Source: a virus. From it: 28,649 nt of DNA. The position numbers and the translations under genes were made by a program. The stretch covers positions 1-28,649 of IMG/VR virus record IMGVR_UViG_3300035659_003157. One strand, written 5' to 3'. Below are positions 1 through 8,974 of this stretch, piece by piece. Each line of letters opens with the position of its first letter. Position 1 is the first letter of the stretch. Below the pieces are notes generated by a model. That model saw only the letters and a list, made by a program, of their open reading frames with translations. It did no database searches and was not told where the DNA came from.

Positions 1-3000
1 TCACGACGACTGCCCTTTCGCCATATCTTGTTCAATCACGGCAATCAATTGCTTCGTCTTCTCGACCTTCTGCGCGGCGCCGGCACCGCAGGTTTCGTAG
101 TTCCGCAGGGCGGCGAGGGCATACTCGCGCGCATCCGCCAGACGACCTGCGTCGGCGAGGGCCAAGGCCACCCCGGATCGCACCGTGGCAGCACGGTAGA
201 CATCGCCCCCATCCTCGAAGTACCGGATCGCATCGCGGTAGTGGGATAGGGCGCGATCAGTGGCTCCAGTACTGCGGTAGATAACCCCAAGCTGGTTGTG
301 CGTCACCGCCAGATCGTCGAGTGCATCCGATGGAATTGTCTTAAGCGCTGTGCTGTAGGAGTCCAACGCGCTATTGAGAAATCCGAGGAGTTCCGCTTCG
401 GGCTTCTTGGCTGCTTCTGCATCGTCGAAACGTTGTAGCGCCACCGCTCCCAGTTGCATATGACACTTACTCTGGGCCGATGGAGCGCGCACATCTGTCA
501 GTTCCAGGCTGCGCTGATACCAGAGTTCGGCCTGTTCCAGGTTGCGGATGTGGGTAACGTCCAAGTATGCAGTCCCGAGTTGGAAGGCGGCGTCCCCCGC
601 TCCGGAGTTGTCGCCGATACGGCGGAACAGTTCGTAGGCCTCCTCACTCAGACTCAGGCACTTCGGGTTGTCCTGTTCGCACACAATGCCCCCGAGCCAT
701 TGCAGATCAACCGCTAACCACCGGATTTCATCTCGCCGACCATCATCCAATGTCTCCGGGGGCGATTGAAGGGCGGGTGCGGCTCGTTCGCGGCTTCGGT
801 TCAAGATCGCCTGGAGGAGCCGCTCGGCCTCTGCCCACTGGCGCGTCTCTTGAGCTAGACGCACGCGATATGTGGTAACGAGCCTCCACCCCTCTTCTCG
901 TCCGGCCACCGGGCCGTTGGTGGCGGAATCCACGAAGTCCGGGACGATCTCATCCACCAGCCGGGCCCACTCCGCCAACCAGCCCCTGTGGTAGCGGAGC
1001 ACGTTCAAACCCTGCATTGTTCCGATGACCGCGTCCCACCACCCATGCGTGCGGGCGAGTTGCCTGGCGTATATCAGGTTGGCTTTCTCGGCTTCCAGTG
1101 GGCTAATCACCGCGTGATTGCCTTCTCGAAACTGCCAGATGTAGTACCTCCCCAGGTCACCCATCGCTTCGACGAAGGCGCGGGCGACACCCAATTGGGG
1201 GTTCGGTGTCGGGGGTCGGGGGTTTAGAGGTGCGGGATAATGCTTGTCGAAGAGGGTCTTGAAGAACCAGGGGACGGCAGGGTGGATGGCGTAGCGCCCG
1301 GCGCCGTGCACGGTAAGCAGGCCCACCTCCGCGGCGCTGTCCAGCAGTGAGATCCACTGTTCACGCGTCACCCCGCGGATGTCGACCAGACACCACTCCT
1401 TCTTGGGGTCGCCCATCCGGGTAAGTGCATCCACATTGACGAATGCCTGGAAAAAGTGCAGGCAGGCCAGTTGCTTCCGCTCCGCGTCGGTGAAGGCCGT
1501 CTTGAAGCCGTAATCGAGGGAGGCACCCAGGCTGCGGCTACGCCCCTGGTCGGCTTCGTCCGTGAACGCGGCCTCGCCGCGGCGGAGCTTCTCGACAAAC
1601 GCTTCGATCTGCTCGCGGTTGGTCAGCCCGTCGCGCAGGGCTTGACGCGCGAGCACCGTAATCGTTAGCGGGTTGCCTTCAGTGAAGCGCAGAAGCGGTC
1701 GCCAGTCGTCCACGTCGGTCAGCTTGCGATTGTGCCTTTCCGCCAACGCCTTCGCCAATTGGACTCGCTCCTGCATGGGCATGGGCGGGACGAGAATGCG
1801 CCTGGGTAAATCCTCCCCCAACCAGTCTCGCTCGTCGCGCCGCGAGATGAGCAGGAACTTGGCTTTTGTCTCCCGTGCATCGCGCAAAAAGTCCACCAGC
1901 TCGCGTTGTTCCTCGCCGCTCCACGTGGACTTGGTTCCCTTGGGGAACCCAGCCACCGGCTCGACGTTGTCCCAAATCCACAGGACCGGAACCTGCCTTA
2001 GCACTTGCAAGGCGACCTCGCGTCGTTTGGCGTCGTCGACGAGCGCCGGCCAATTGACGCCGGATCGTTCGAGCGTCGGTCCAAACACTTCGCCGATGCG
2101 GTCCAGCACCCGTGGCAGCGTCGTATATTGCTCAAACGATGTGAACAGCACGGCATAAGCTCCGCCGCCCAGGCCGCCGGTCAGGGAGTACCAGCGGGCG
2201 AACTCCGCGGCGGTGGCCGTCTTGCCGCTCCCGGCGTAGGCATGGAGCAGGACGATCTGCTGCGTGTCGAACGCCCGGTCGAGGGCCAGCAAGGTTTCGT
2301 CGCGCCCGAAGAAACCGACATCCGGCGGCTTGGGCAGCCTGCTGTCCAGCGAGCCGCCCTCGGCGGATGTCCCGCCCGCACCGATAGTGATGCTCAGTCG
2401 CCGAGCGTCATCCGGCTTTGGAAATATCGCGGTGGGCAGGGCTTCGTAGACGATCGGGACGCACCAGTCCTGTAGGCGGCGGGGCGAATAGGCGATGGAA
2501 CGTTCGGGATTAGCGGCCAGTTGTTTGCGACCCAGCGTCACCGCCTCACCCAACGAAGCGCCTTGAACCAGGGCCGCATACAGGTCGGCCACGAACTGCG
2601 CGGCGGTTACCACGTACACGTTGTAGCGCATGGCCACGACGCCGGTGACCCCTTTGTTGATCACTTCCTGGGCCAGGGAGCCGAAGGCGCCGACCTGGGC
2701 CTGAAGCTCGCTCGAGGACTCGGCTGCTTTCGGCTGCGGCGGCGGCTCGGCGTGAGCGCTGCGGCAGGCGTTCAAGACCAGCACCGGCACGTCGGTCTCC
2801 CTCAGCAGCTTGCCCAGGCTTTCGCCATCGACCAACTGGAGGTTCTCTTTCGTGCCTGGACTCTCAAACAGCAGATAGCCGTGGGCTCCCTGACGCGGGC
2901 CGGAAAGCATGAGGGGCACCAGGCTCCCCAGCCATTGTGCTGCACTCTTCGCGTCGGCGAGTTCAGCGTACATGCCGTGGCCGTCGAAATGAACGACGTG

Positions 3001-3675
3001 GTAAGGCCGCCCAGTCCGCTTCGCCTCGCGCAGAGTCTTGGCCAGTTTCTCAAAGGTCGGCGGGCGAAGCACCTCTAGTTGGAAGTCCGAACGAGCGTCG
3101 GCACTGAGCGTCTTGACCAGGCGGCTCGCCACGGATCGGAAAGGCACATCTTCGCGTTCCTTTGGTCTGCAAATGACCAAGAGGATGCGGGTGGGGCCGG
3201 ACTCGGTGGCGACAAGTCGCGGAGTTTCGACCGGTTGGTTGTGAGTGCGGACAAAGGCGAGGGCCCGTTGGGTCAGCACGGTGCCGGTGTACGGATCGCG
3301 GATCAACTCCCAGGGGATGGTCGTCGCCTCGCGCACGCTGGTGACGATCTCAACTCGGATATTGCTGAGCTGCTCGTACACTTTGCTCCAAAGGCGGCGG
3401 CTCTGCTCGTCGCTCTCGAACACTTTCTTAAACAGGTCGGTTCCGACTTCGGTGATGCGCTGTTCTACGCGGACGGCGATAGTGGGGGCGGGATCGTGGG
3501 GAAACTGCAGGTAATCTTCCAGGTACCAGCGCAGGTCTTCCTGATCCTGCGCGGTCATCTCAAAGAGGAAACGCGCGGTCGCAGTCTGGCGAAGGGGCCC
3601 GGGGCCCTCCAGCACGACCTCAGCGCGGTAGTGCCCGGCAGCGTCCGCGGACTGGATGATGCGTAACGTCGGCAT
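1..3675 (-). CDS. CHAT protease - NB-ARC ATPase - TPR protein
   Basis: A 1224-residue cytoplasmic protein that ends at the TGA complementary to bases 1-3. The N-terminal half is a CHAT (caspase-like) peptidase domain with the expected dyad: His233 in HFDGHG and Cys304 in LNACRS. An NB-ARC-type STAND NTPase follows, with Walker A AYAGSGKT (479-486), a Walker B-like LWIWDN (565-570), an SRRDERDW segment near 611 and the GNPL motif (667-670). The last third (about 870-1224) is alpha-helical with TPR-like repeats. In this class the TPR part is thought to sense a signal, the NTPase to oligomerise, and the CHAT domain to cleave a target; many such proteins act in conflict or antiphage defence. The frame stays open upstream to 4020, but ATG 3675 matches the usual N-terminus of CHAT proteins (MPTL...) and the upstream residues look noncoding. 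The Shine-Dalgarno is weak. It is transcribed away from the recombinase module. Substrate and trigger are unknown. Confidence 0.88.
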   Translation of the reverse strand: MPTLRIIQSADAAGHYRAEVVLEGPGPLRQTATARFLFEMTAQDQEDLRWYLEDYLQFPHDPAPTIAVRVEQRITEVGTDLFKKVFESDEQSRRLWSKVYEQLSNIRVEIVTSVREATTIPWELIRDPYTGTVLTQRALAFVRTHNQPVETPRLVATESGPTRILLVICRPKEREDVPFRSVASRLVKTLSADARSDFQLEVLRPPTFEKLAKTLREAKRTGRPYHVVHFDGHGMYAELADAKSAAQWLGSLVPLMLSGPRQGAHGYLLFESPGTKENLQLVDGESLGKLLRETDVPVLVLNACRSAHAEPPPQPKAAESSSELQAQVGAFGSLAQEVINKGVTGVVAMRYNVYVVTAAQFVADLYAALVQGASLGEAVTLGRKQLAANPERSIAYSPRRLQDWCVPIVYEALPTAIFPKPDDARRLSITIGAGGTSAEGGSLDSRLPKPPDVGFFGRDETLLALDRAFDTQQIVLLHAYAGSGKTATAAEFARWYSLTGGLGGGAYAVLFTSFEQYTTLPRVLDRIGEVFGPTLERSGVNWPALVDDAKRREVALQVLRQVPVLWIWDNVEPVAGFPKGTKSTWSGEEQRELVDFLRDARETKAKFLLISRRDERDWLGEDLPRRILVPPMPMQERVQLAKALAERHNRKLTDVDDWRPLLRFTEGNPLTITVLARQALRDGLTNREQIEAFVEKLRRGEAAFTDEADQGRSRSLGASLDYGFKTAFTDAERKQLACLHFFQAFVNVDALTRMGDPKKEWCLVDIRGVTREQWISLLDSAAEVGLLTVHGAGRYAIHPAVPWFFKTLFDKHYPAPLNPRPPTPNPQLGVARAFVEAMGDLGRYYIWQFREGNHAVISPLEAEKANLIYARQLARTHGWWDAVIGTMQGLNVLRYHRGWLAEWARLVDEIVPDFVDSATNGPVAGREEGWRLVTTYRVRLAQETRQWAEAERLLQAILNRSRERAAPALQSPPETLDDGRRDEIRWLAVDLQWLGGIVCEQDNPKCLSLSEEAYELFRRIGDNSGAGDAAFQLGTAYLDVTHIRNLEQAELWYQRSLELTDVRAPSAQSKCHMQLGAVALQRFDDAEAAKKPEAELLGFLNSALDSYSTALKTIPSDALDDLAVTHNQLGVIYRSTGATDRALSHYRDAIRYFEDGGDVYRAATVRSGVALALADAGRLADAREYALAALRNYETCGAGAAQKVEKTKQLIAVIEQDMAKGQSS

Positions 3676-4158
3676 ATTCGCTTCGCCCAACGATAGACCG
3701 TCCAAAATGGTCTTTGCGAAGTGGGCATCATACCGGCCATGCAGTCGGCCAAACAACTCCACAATCAGGGTGGGTTCGTGGTTCTTCACGCCCCGCGACC
3801 AATTTCGGGGGAGAAGGGGCCGGCGGACAGCCTTCCGGCAAACGGCGTAAGTAACGAGCAGACGAACAGCGTCCCTGGCGACGGCGTCGTCGAGATGGGG
3901 TCGCGGTTTGCGGAGTCTGCTCGTGAACGAAACGCACGAAGACGCCGGACTTTCGCCCTTTGAACGCCATCGCCAGGTCGCGGCGATCCTCGCCAGGGGC
4001 GTACTCCGGCTACGCCGCATTTATCAAACACGCGGCTTCGCACATGCTCCAGAATCTTTGCCGGATGGCCAGAATTGCCTTGAGTTCCCCGGCGAGACGA
4101 GGCTCAGTGTGGTCAACGGTACCCGCGGGTTCACGCCGCGGGACGACGGAGACGACGC
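3676..4158. other. Divergent intergenic region between CHAT gene and recombinase operon
   Basis: This 483-bp stretch separates the minus-strand CHAT gene from the plus-strand DUF2924 gene. The CHAT frame is open through most of it (to 4020), so a longer N-terminus cannot be excluded, although the predicted residues are arginine-rich and low in character. The one clear element is the inverted repeat at 4122-4142. I see no RNA gene and no convincing paired -35/-10 boxes. Confidence 0.4.
4122..4142. promoter_or_regulatory. Inverted repeat just upstream of DUF2924 start
   Basis: CCCGCGG at 4122-4128 pairs perfectly with CCGCGGG at 4136-4142 around a 7-nt loop, ending 16 nt before the ATG at 4159. 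It could be a hairpin in the leader of the recombinase operon or an operator. There is no T-tract, so it is not a typical terminator. Confidence 0.35.
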
Positions 4159-4653
4159 ATGAGCCTGAACATCGCCAAAGAGGTCGCGGCGCTCGAGCAG
4201 ATGACCGTCGGGCAGTTGCAGGATCGCTACGTGGAGGTGTTCGGCGAGACGGTCCGTAGTCGGCACCGGCAGTACCTGATCCGGCGTATTGCGTGGCGTC
4301 TCCAGGCCAACGCCGAGAGCGGCCTGACGGAGCGGGCGCTGCGTCGTGCCGAGGAACTCGCCGACGACGCGGACGTTCGCCTTGCGCCGCCACGGTGGGC
4401 AACCGTCGGAAGACAGGAACGGCCGGCCGAGGCGAATACGGTCCGCGTGCCCGTGACGACGGACCCGCGCCTACCGCCGCCGGGAGGGCAGATCACCCGC
4501 CGGTACAAGGGCCGCACGATCACCGTGACGGTCCTGGCGGACGGCTTCGAGTACCTGGGGGAGCGCTACCGGTCACTGACGGCGATCGCCAAGGCGATCA
4601 CCGGCTCGCACATGAACGGTTCCAGATTCTTCGGACTGGAGGGCAAGTCGTGA
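4159..4653 (+). CDS. DUF2924 family protein
   Basis: A 164-residue protein that I recognise as DUF2924. The helical N-terminal part (about 1-75) carries the characteristic LIRRIAWRLQ segment, and the C-terminal part (about 105-160) contains the RRYKGR and LTAIAKAITG segments typical of the family. The function is not established; members are repeatedly found directly before large serine recombinases in mobile elements of Alphaproteobacteria and Planctomycetota, so a role in integration, excision or DNA binding is a reasonable inference. The start is the first ATG after a GGAGAC sequence. Its stop overlaps the GTG start of the recombinase (GTGA, 4650-4653), which suggests translational coupling. 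Confidence 0.88.
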   Translation: MSLNIAKEVAALEQMTVGQLQDRYVEVFGETVRSRHRQYLIRRIAWRLQANAESGLTERALRRAEELADDADVRLAPPRWATVGRQERPAEANTVRVPVTTDPRLPPPGGQITRRYKGRTITVTVLADGFEYLGERYRSLTAIAKAITGSHMNGSRFFGLEGKS

Positions 4654-6293
4654 CCCAGCGCTTTGGCAACGCGAATGGCACGTCGAAGACGCCAGTAATT
4701 CGCTGCGCGATCTACACGCGGAAGAGCAGCGACGAGGGCCTCCAGCAGGAATTCAACTCACTTGACGCCCAGCGCGAAGCGGGCGACGCCTACGTTGCTA
4801 GCCAGAAGAACGAGGGCTGGGTTGCCCTGCCGGACCGCTACGACGACGGTGGCTACACTGGGGCGAACATGGATCGGCCCGCCCTGCGGCGACTGCTGAA
4901 GGACATTGAGGCCGGCCAGGCCGACTGCGTGGCGGTCTACAAGGTGGACCGCATCAGCCGGTCGCTGCTGGACTTCGCCCGCATGATGGAGACGTTCGAG
5001 AAGCACCAGGTCTCGTTCGTCTCCGTCACTCAGCACTTCAACACGGCTACGCCGATGGGGCGGCTGATCCTCAATATCCTGCTGTCGTTTGCCCAGTTTG
5101 AACGGGAGATCATCGGCGAGCGCATCCGCGACAAGATCGCGGCGTCGCGGCAGAAGGGCAAGTGGACCGGCGGCACGCCGATCCTCGGATACGATGTCGA
5201 CCGCCCCAACGGCAGCCCCAAGCTCGTCATCAACCCCGCCGAGGCCTCGCGGATCCTACAGATCTTCGAGATGTACCTCGAACTCGGCACGCTCCTGGGC
5301 GTCGTTGCCGAACTCGACCGTCGCGGCTGGCGGTCGAAGGTCTGGATGACTCGCGGCGGCAAGAGGCGCGGCGGTCTTCCGATCGACAAGTGCGGGCTTC
5401 ACAACCTTCTCACCAACGTGCTGTACGTCGGGAAGGTCCGGCACAAGAAGGAGGTGTACGCCGGCGAGCACGAGGCGATCGTCCCCGAGGACGTTTTCCG
5501 CCGCGTCCAAGCCCGGCTCCAACAGAACCGAAACGCCAGCAGCATCGAGCTGCGCAACCGCTACGGGGCGCTCCTGCGCCGGCTCCTGTATTGCAAGGCG
5601 TGCGGTCGCGTGATGGTCCACACGTTCGCCAGTCGCGGCAACAAACGTTACCGCTACTACACCTGCACGAACGCCATCAAGAATGGCCGCCGCAAGTGCC
5701 CGACTGCGTCGCTCCCGGCTGGTGAGATCGAGAAGGCCGTCGTTGACCAGATTCGTTGCATCGGCCAGGACGTTGACCTGCTTGGCGAGACGCTACGGCA
5801 GACTCGTTCCCAGACCGAGGAGGCGCTCGCGCGCCTGACGCGCGAGCGGCGGATCATCGAACGCGGCCTCGCCCGTTGCCACGCCGAGATACGTCGCACG
5901 GCCACGTCCGAGCCGGCCACAAGTGCCGCAACGGGCCGTATCGCCGACCTGACCGATCAGATCGGCCAGTCGGAGCGCCGGTTGACCGAGGTCGATGGCC
6001 AGATCGCCGAGTTGCGACGCGACCTGGTGACCGAGGCCGACATCGCCGCGGCGTTCGCCGACTTCGACAACATCTGGACGGCCCTCAGCCCGCGCGAGCA
6101 AGTGCGGTTGATTAACCTGCTGGTGCATCGCGTGGAGTTCGACGCCGCCGAAAGCAGCATCGAGGTCTCGTTCTACCCGTCGGGGATCAAATCGTTGGCG
6201 AACGGCGCCGATGATCCTGCCCCGACCGAGACGAAACCTCCTGTCGAGCGTGCCGGGAAGCGTCCTCGGGCCGTGAAGGAAGCGGCCGCATGA
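4650..6293 (+). CDS. Large serine recombinase (site-specific integrase)
   Basis: A 547-residue resolvase/invertase-family recombinase. The N-terminal catalytic domain has the IYTRKSS motif, with Ser26 as probable nucleophile, and the YKVDRISR segment with conserved Arg101 and Arg104. A 'recombinase' domain (about 175-290) is followed by a zinc ribbon with Cys315, Cys318, Cys339 and Cys350, and then a long coiled-coil region (about 375-460) typical of large serine integrases. Such enzymes join attP and attB sites without host factors. The frame is open upstream to 4293, but the GTG at 4650, overlapping the preceding stop, gives the correct N-terminus; the longer version would be antisense-like sequence over DUF2924. 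It ends in an ATGA overlap with the next gene. All catalytic residues I can check are present, so it is probably active and may be the integrase of this island. Confidence 0.93.
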   Translation: MTQRFGNANGTSKTPVIRCAIYTRKSSDEGLQQEFNSLDAQREAGDAYVASQKNEGWVALPDRYDDGGYTGANMDRPALRRLLKDIEAGQADCVAVYKVDRISRSLLDFARMMETFEKHQVSFVSVTQHFNTATPMGRLILNILLSFAQFEREIIGERIRDKIAASRQKGKWTGGTPILGYDVDRPNGSPKLVINPAEASRILQIFEMYLELGTLLGVVAELDRRGWRSKVWMTRGGKRRGGLPIDKCGLHNLLTNVLYVGKVRHKKEVYAGEHEAIVPEDVFRRVQARLQQNRNASSIELRNRYGALLRRLLYCKACGRVMVHTFASRGNKRYRYYTCTNAIKNGRRKCPTASLPAGEIEKAVVDQIRCIGQDVDLLGETLRQTRSQTEEALARLTRERRIIERGLARCHAEIRRTATSEPATSAATGRIADLTDQIGQSERRLTEVDGQIAELRRDLVTEADIAAAFADFDNIWTALSPREQVRLINLLVHRVEFDAAESSIEVSFYPSGIKSLANGADDPAPTETKPPVERAGKRPRAVKEAAA

Positions 6294-6691
6294 TCACCGT
6301 CAGACGCAAGGTCTATTTCGTCCGCCGCGACCACGGTCGCAAGACCATCGCCGACGCGCCGCGGCCGACCGACCAAGCCGAGCCCGGGCGCATTCCTCGG
6401 ATTGCACGTTTGATGGCTCTGGCCATCCGCTTCGACCGTCTGGTCCGCGAGGAAAAGGTGACGGACCTGTCCGAACTGGCCCGCCTCGCCCACGTCACGC
6501 AGCCCCGCATGACCCAGATCATGAACCTGACCCACCTCGCGCCGGACATTCAGGCGAAACTGCTGTTCCTGCCAAAGGTTACGATCGGTCGTGATCCCAT
6601 CCATGAGCGGATCTTGCGGCCGATCGTGGCAACGGTCCGCTGGGACACCCAACGGCGAATGTGGTTCAGCCTGAACCACCCGCCGCGTTAA
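6290..6691 (+). CDS. Small HTH-like protein downstream of the recombinase
   Basis: A 133-residue basic protein whose start overlaps the recombinase stop (ATGA, 6290-6293). A central segment (about residues 45-85), running from LMALAIRFDRL through VTDLSELARLAHVTQPRMTQIMNLTHL, has the pattern of a helix-turn-helix, with VTQPRMTQIM as a likely recognition helix. The C-terminal part ends in RRMWFSLNH. I know similar small proteins beside DUF2924/recombinase pairs but no established function. Tight coupling to the recombinase makes a recombination directionality factor or a regulator of the integrase plausible; this is inference from position. A transcription terminator is not obvious after it. 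Confidence 0.75.
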   Translation: MITVRRKVYFVRRDHGRKTIADAPRPTDQAEPGRIPRIARLMALAIRFDRLVREEKVTDLSELARLAHVTQPRMTQIMNLTHLAPDIQAKLLFLPKVTIGRDPIHERILRPIVATVRWDTQRRMWFSLNHPPR

Positions 6692-6774
6692 CATGCCCGT
6701 GGAGACCCCGCCGGCCGCTACGACATACGCGTGGCCTCAATCAGTGCTCGGCTGCGACCCAAGCTCAGCGCGGG

Positions 6775-6802
6775 TTGCATCGCCTGACCGGCGGGTTATC
6801 AT
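6775..6802 (+). promoter_or_regulatory. Candidate sigma-70 promoter of the hsd operon
   Basis: TTGCAT (6775-6780) and TATCAT (6797-6802) are separated by 16 nt and lie about 60 nt before the hsdM start. The -10 box matches 5 of 6 consensus positions and the -35 only 3 of 6. It is the best pair in the gap between the recombinase trio and hsdM. Confidence 0.35.
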
Positions 6803-6860
6803 CGTACACTGTTTGGTGAACGAGGACAATAGTTCCGGCGCCCCAGTGGGCGAGAGACGA

Positions 6861-7922
6861 ATGGCCCAGCTCGAAAACATCGAAGCCATTGAAAAGCGGC
6901 TCTGGAACGCGGCGGACACGCTGCGCGCCAACTCCAACTACGCCAGCAACGAGTACTTCATGCCCGTTATGGGCCTGATCTTCCTGCGCCACGCGTTCAG
7001 CCGCTTTCTCGCGGTCAAGGCGGACATCGAGGGCAAGCTGCCGAAGCGCGGCGGAAAGACCCGCGACCTCGCCAAGGAGGACTTCTCGCAACGGACCGCG
7101 ATCTTCCTGCGCCCCAAGGCTCAGTTCGACTACCTCGTCTCTCTCACCGACCGCGACGACCGCGCGCAGGCGATCATGCGGGCGATGGACTCCATCGAGG
7201 CCGACTACGAGGGCCTGCGCGGCGTCCTGCCCAAGTCGGAATACCAGGAGCTCGACAACACCGTCCTCGGCCAGCTTCTCCGCACACTGAATCCGGAGGA
7301 ACTCAAACGGGTCTCCGGCGATGTGTTCGGCCGCATCTACGAGTACTTCCTGACGCAGTTCGCCGACCAGAAGGCCCACGACAACGGTGAGTTCTTCACG
7401 CCGGTCTCGCTGGTCGCGCTCATCGCCAACGTGATCGAGCCGACCGCAGGGACCGTTCTCGACCCCGCGTGCGGCTCCGGCGGCATGTTCGTGCAGAGCG
7501 CGCATTTCGTCGAGCGGATGCACCAGAACCCCGCGGAGAAGCTGACGTTCCGCGGGATCGAGAAGAACGCCACGACGATCCGGCTCGCCAAGATGAACCT
7601 CGCCGTACACGGCCTTGAGGGCGACATTCAGAAGGCGATCACATACTACGAGGACCCGCACGAGTTGCTCAGCAAGGCCGACTACGTGATGGCCAATCCG
7701 CCGTTCAACGTCGACGAGGTCGACGCGGAGAAGGTGAAGAACGACCCGCGCCTGCCGTTCGGCCTGCCGGGTGTGAATAAGGCCAAGAAGGTCTCGAACG
7801 GCAACTACCTGTGGATCAGCTACTTCTACAGCTACCTGAACGCGAGGGCCGGGCCGGATTCGTCATGTCCAGCCAGGCATCCAGCGCCGGCCACGGCGAG
7901 AAGGACGTACGCCGGAAGATAG
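6861..7922 (+). CDS. hsdM: Type I restriction-modification DNA methyltransferase, N-terminal part (frameshifted)
   Basis: The M subunit methylates adenine at N6 in the sequence chosen by HsdS and is needed for both modification and restriction. This fragment has the HsdM N-terminal helical domain (about 1-150), the SAM-binding motif DPACGSGG (201-208) and the catalytic NPPF motif (279-282). The ATG at 6861 begins MAQLENIEAIEKRLW, a normal HsdM N-terminus; the frame is open back to 6693 but without family similarity. Homology stops after Asn327 (7839-7841) and resumes in another frame at 7847, so the last 26 residues of this reading frame are out of frame. As written the protein would lack the C-terminal third; if the missing base is a sequencing error the full protein is about 704 residues. 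Confidence 0.9.
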   Translation: MAQLENIEAIEKRLWNAADTLRANSNYASNEYFMPVMGLIFLRHAFSRFLAVKADIEGKLPKRGGKTRDLAKEDFSQRTAIFLRPKAQFDYLVSLTDRDDRAQAIMRAMDSIEADYEGLRGVLPKSEYQELDNTVLGQLLRTLNPEELKRVSGDVFGRIYEYFLTQFADQKAHDNGEFFTPVSLVALIANVIEPTAGTVLDPACGSGGMFVQSAHFVERMHQNPAEKLTFRGIEKNATTIRLAKMNLAVHGLEGDIQKAITYYEDPHELLSKADYVMANPPFNVDEVDAEKVKNDPRLPFGLPGVNKAKKVSNGNYLWISYFYSYLNARAGPDSSCPARHPAPATARRTYAGR

Positions 7923-8974
7923 TAGAGACCGGCGACATCGACGTGATGATCGCCATCCGCCCGAACTTCTTCTACACGCGCACGGTCCCGTGCGAACTGT
8001 GGTTCTTCGACCGGGGTCGGCCGAAGAATCGGCGCGACCGCGTGCTGATGCTCGACGCGCGGAACGTCTACCGCAAGGTCACACGGAAGATCTTTGACTT
8101 CGCGCCGGAGCAACTGGCGAACCTCACGGCCATCGTGGCGCTTTACCGCGGCGAGTCAAAGCGGTTCGTCGCACTGATCCGGGACTACTTGGCCGCGACC
8201 TGCACAGAGGCGGCCAACGTGCCCGAGGCCCTAGCCCCGTTCGACGCGGTGGCAGGCGCGGCCGGCGATCAGCTCGCCGCGATCACGAAAGCCACGAAGG
8301 GGATCAAGGGCATCGACGCCGCCAAGCACGAGGCACTGGCCGACGCGCTGAAGGAGTTGTCGGAGGCCACGGCCGCCTACGCCGGCGATCGCGACAAGCT
8401 GCTGGCGGCGCTGAAGCGATTCCGCGCCGCCTACTGTGACAAGCTGCCGGCGGACAACAAAGCCCAGCACAAGACCCGGAAGGCCTTCGAGCCACTTGCG
8501 GAGGAGCTGCGCGGCCTCGTGAAACAGGCGGACCTGATCTGCAAGGTCGCGGGCCGCGCCCGCGATGCAGCCCATGCGCTGGCGGACGACGAGGCTGCCG
8601 CCCAGCACGTCGATCGACGCGGGTTGTCGAAGACGATGAAGGAGTTGGACGAGGCGCGGCGGGTTGCCGTCGAGCAGTTGAAGGATGCCGGTTACTTCCA
8701 CAAGCAGGTTGTCTGGCTTCAGGACCGCTTCCCCGACGCCGAGTTGGTCCCAGTGCCGGGGCTGGTGAAGGTCGTGGACCGGGGCGAGATCGAGGGCGCC
8801 GACTGGTCGCTCACGCCCGGTCGGTACGTCGGCGTCGCACCGCCGGAGCCTGACGAGGACTTCGACTTCGAGGAGGCGATCCGCGACATCCATGTGGAGA
8901 TTGCCGGACTGAACGATGAAGCCGCCGAGCTCGCGAAGACGATCCAGGCAAACTTCGAGGAGCTCGGCGTATGA
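7811..8974 (+). CDS. hsdM: Type I restriction-modification DNA methyltransferase, C-terminal part (frameshifted)
   Basis: The continuation of hsdM in a different frame. Family-like sequence starts at 7847 with GRAGFVMSSQASSAGHGE and passes through FFYTRTVPCELWFFDR, the conserved stretch after the NPPF motif. It then runs through a long helical region (about 8100-8700) to a C-terminus rich in acidic residues. The first dozen residues from ATG 7811 are out-of-frame sequence; ATG 7865 is the other possible internal start, and neither has a clear Shine-Dalgarno. On its own this piece has no SAM or catalytic motif. The stop overlaps hsdS in ATGA (8971-8974), the normal arrangement of an intact hsd operon, so the operon was functional recently or the frameshift is an artefact. 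Confidence 0.88.
   Translation: MDQLLLQLPEREGRAGFVMSSQASSAGHGEKDVRRKIVETGDIDVMIAIRPNFFYTRTVPCELWFFDRGRPKNRRDRVLMLDARNVYRKVTRKIFDFAPEQLANLTAIVALYRGESKRFVALIRDYLAATCTEAANVPEALAPFDAVAGAAGDQLAAITKATKGIKGIDAAKHEALADALKELSEATAAYAGDRDKLLAALKRFRAAYCDKLPADNKAQHKTRKAFEPLAEELRGLVKQADLICKVAGRARDAAHALADDEAAAQHVDRRGLSKTMKELDEARRVAVEQLKDAGYFHKQVVWLQDRFPDAELVPVPGLVKVVDRGEIEGADWSLTPGRYVGVAPPEPDEDFDFEEAIRDIHVEIAGLNDEAAELAKTIQANFEELGV

Noticed and set aside
3676-4020. A longer N-terminus for the CHAT protein
   Set aside because: The added residues are Arg/Pro-rich without domain character, and the ATG at 3675 gives the usual family N-terminus.
7811-7866. Programmed ribosomal frameshifting in hsdM
   Set aside because: No slippery heptamer or stop codon arrangement typical of programmed sites is visible, and type I methyltransferases are not known to use it.
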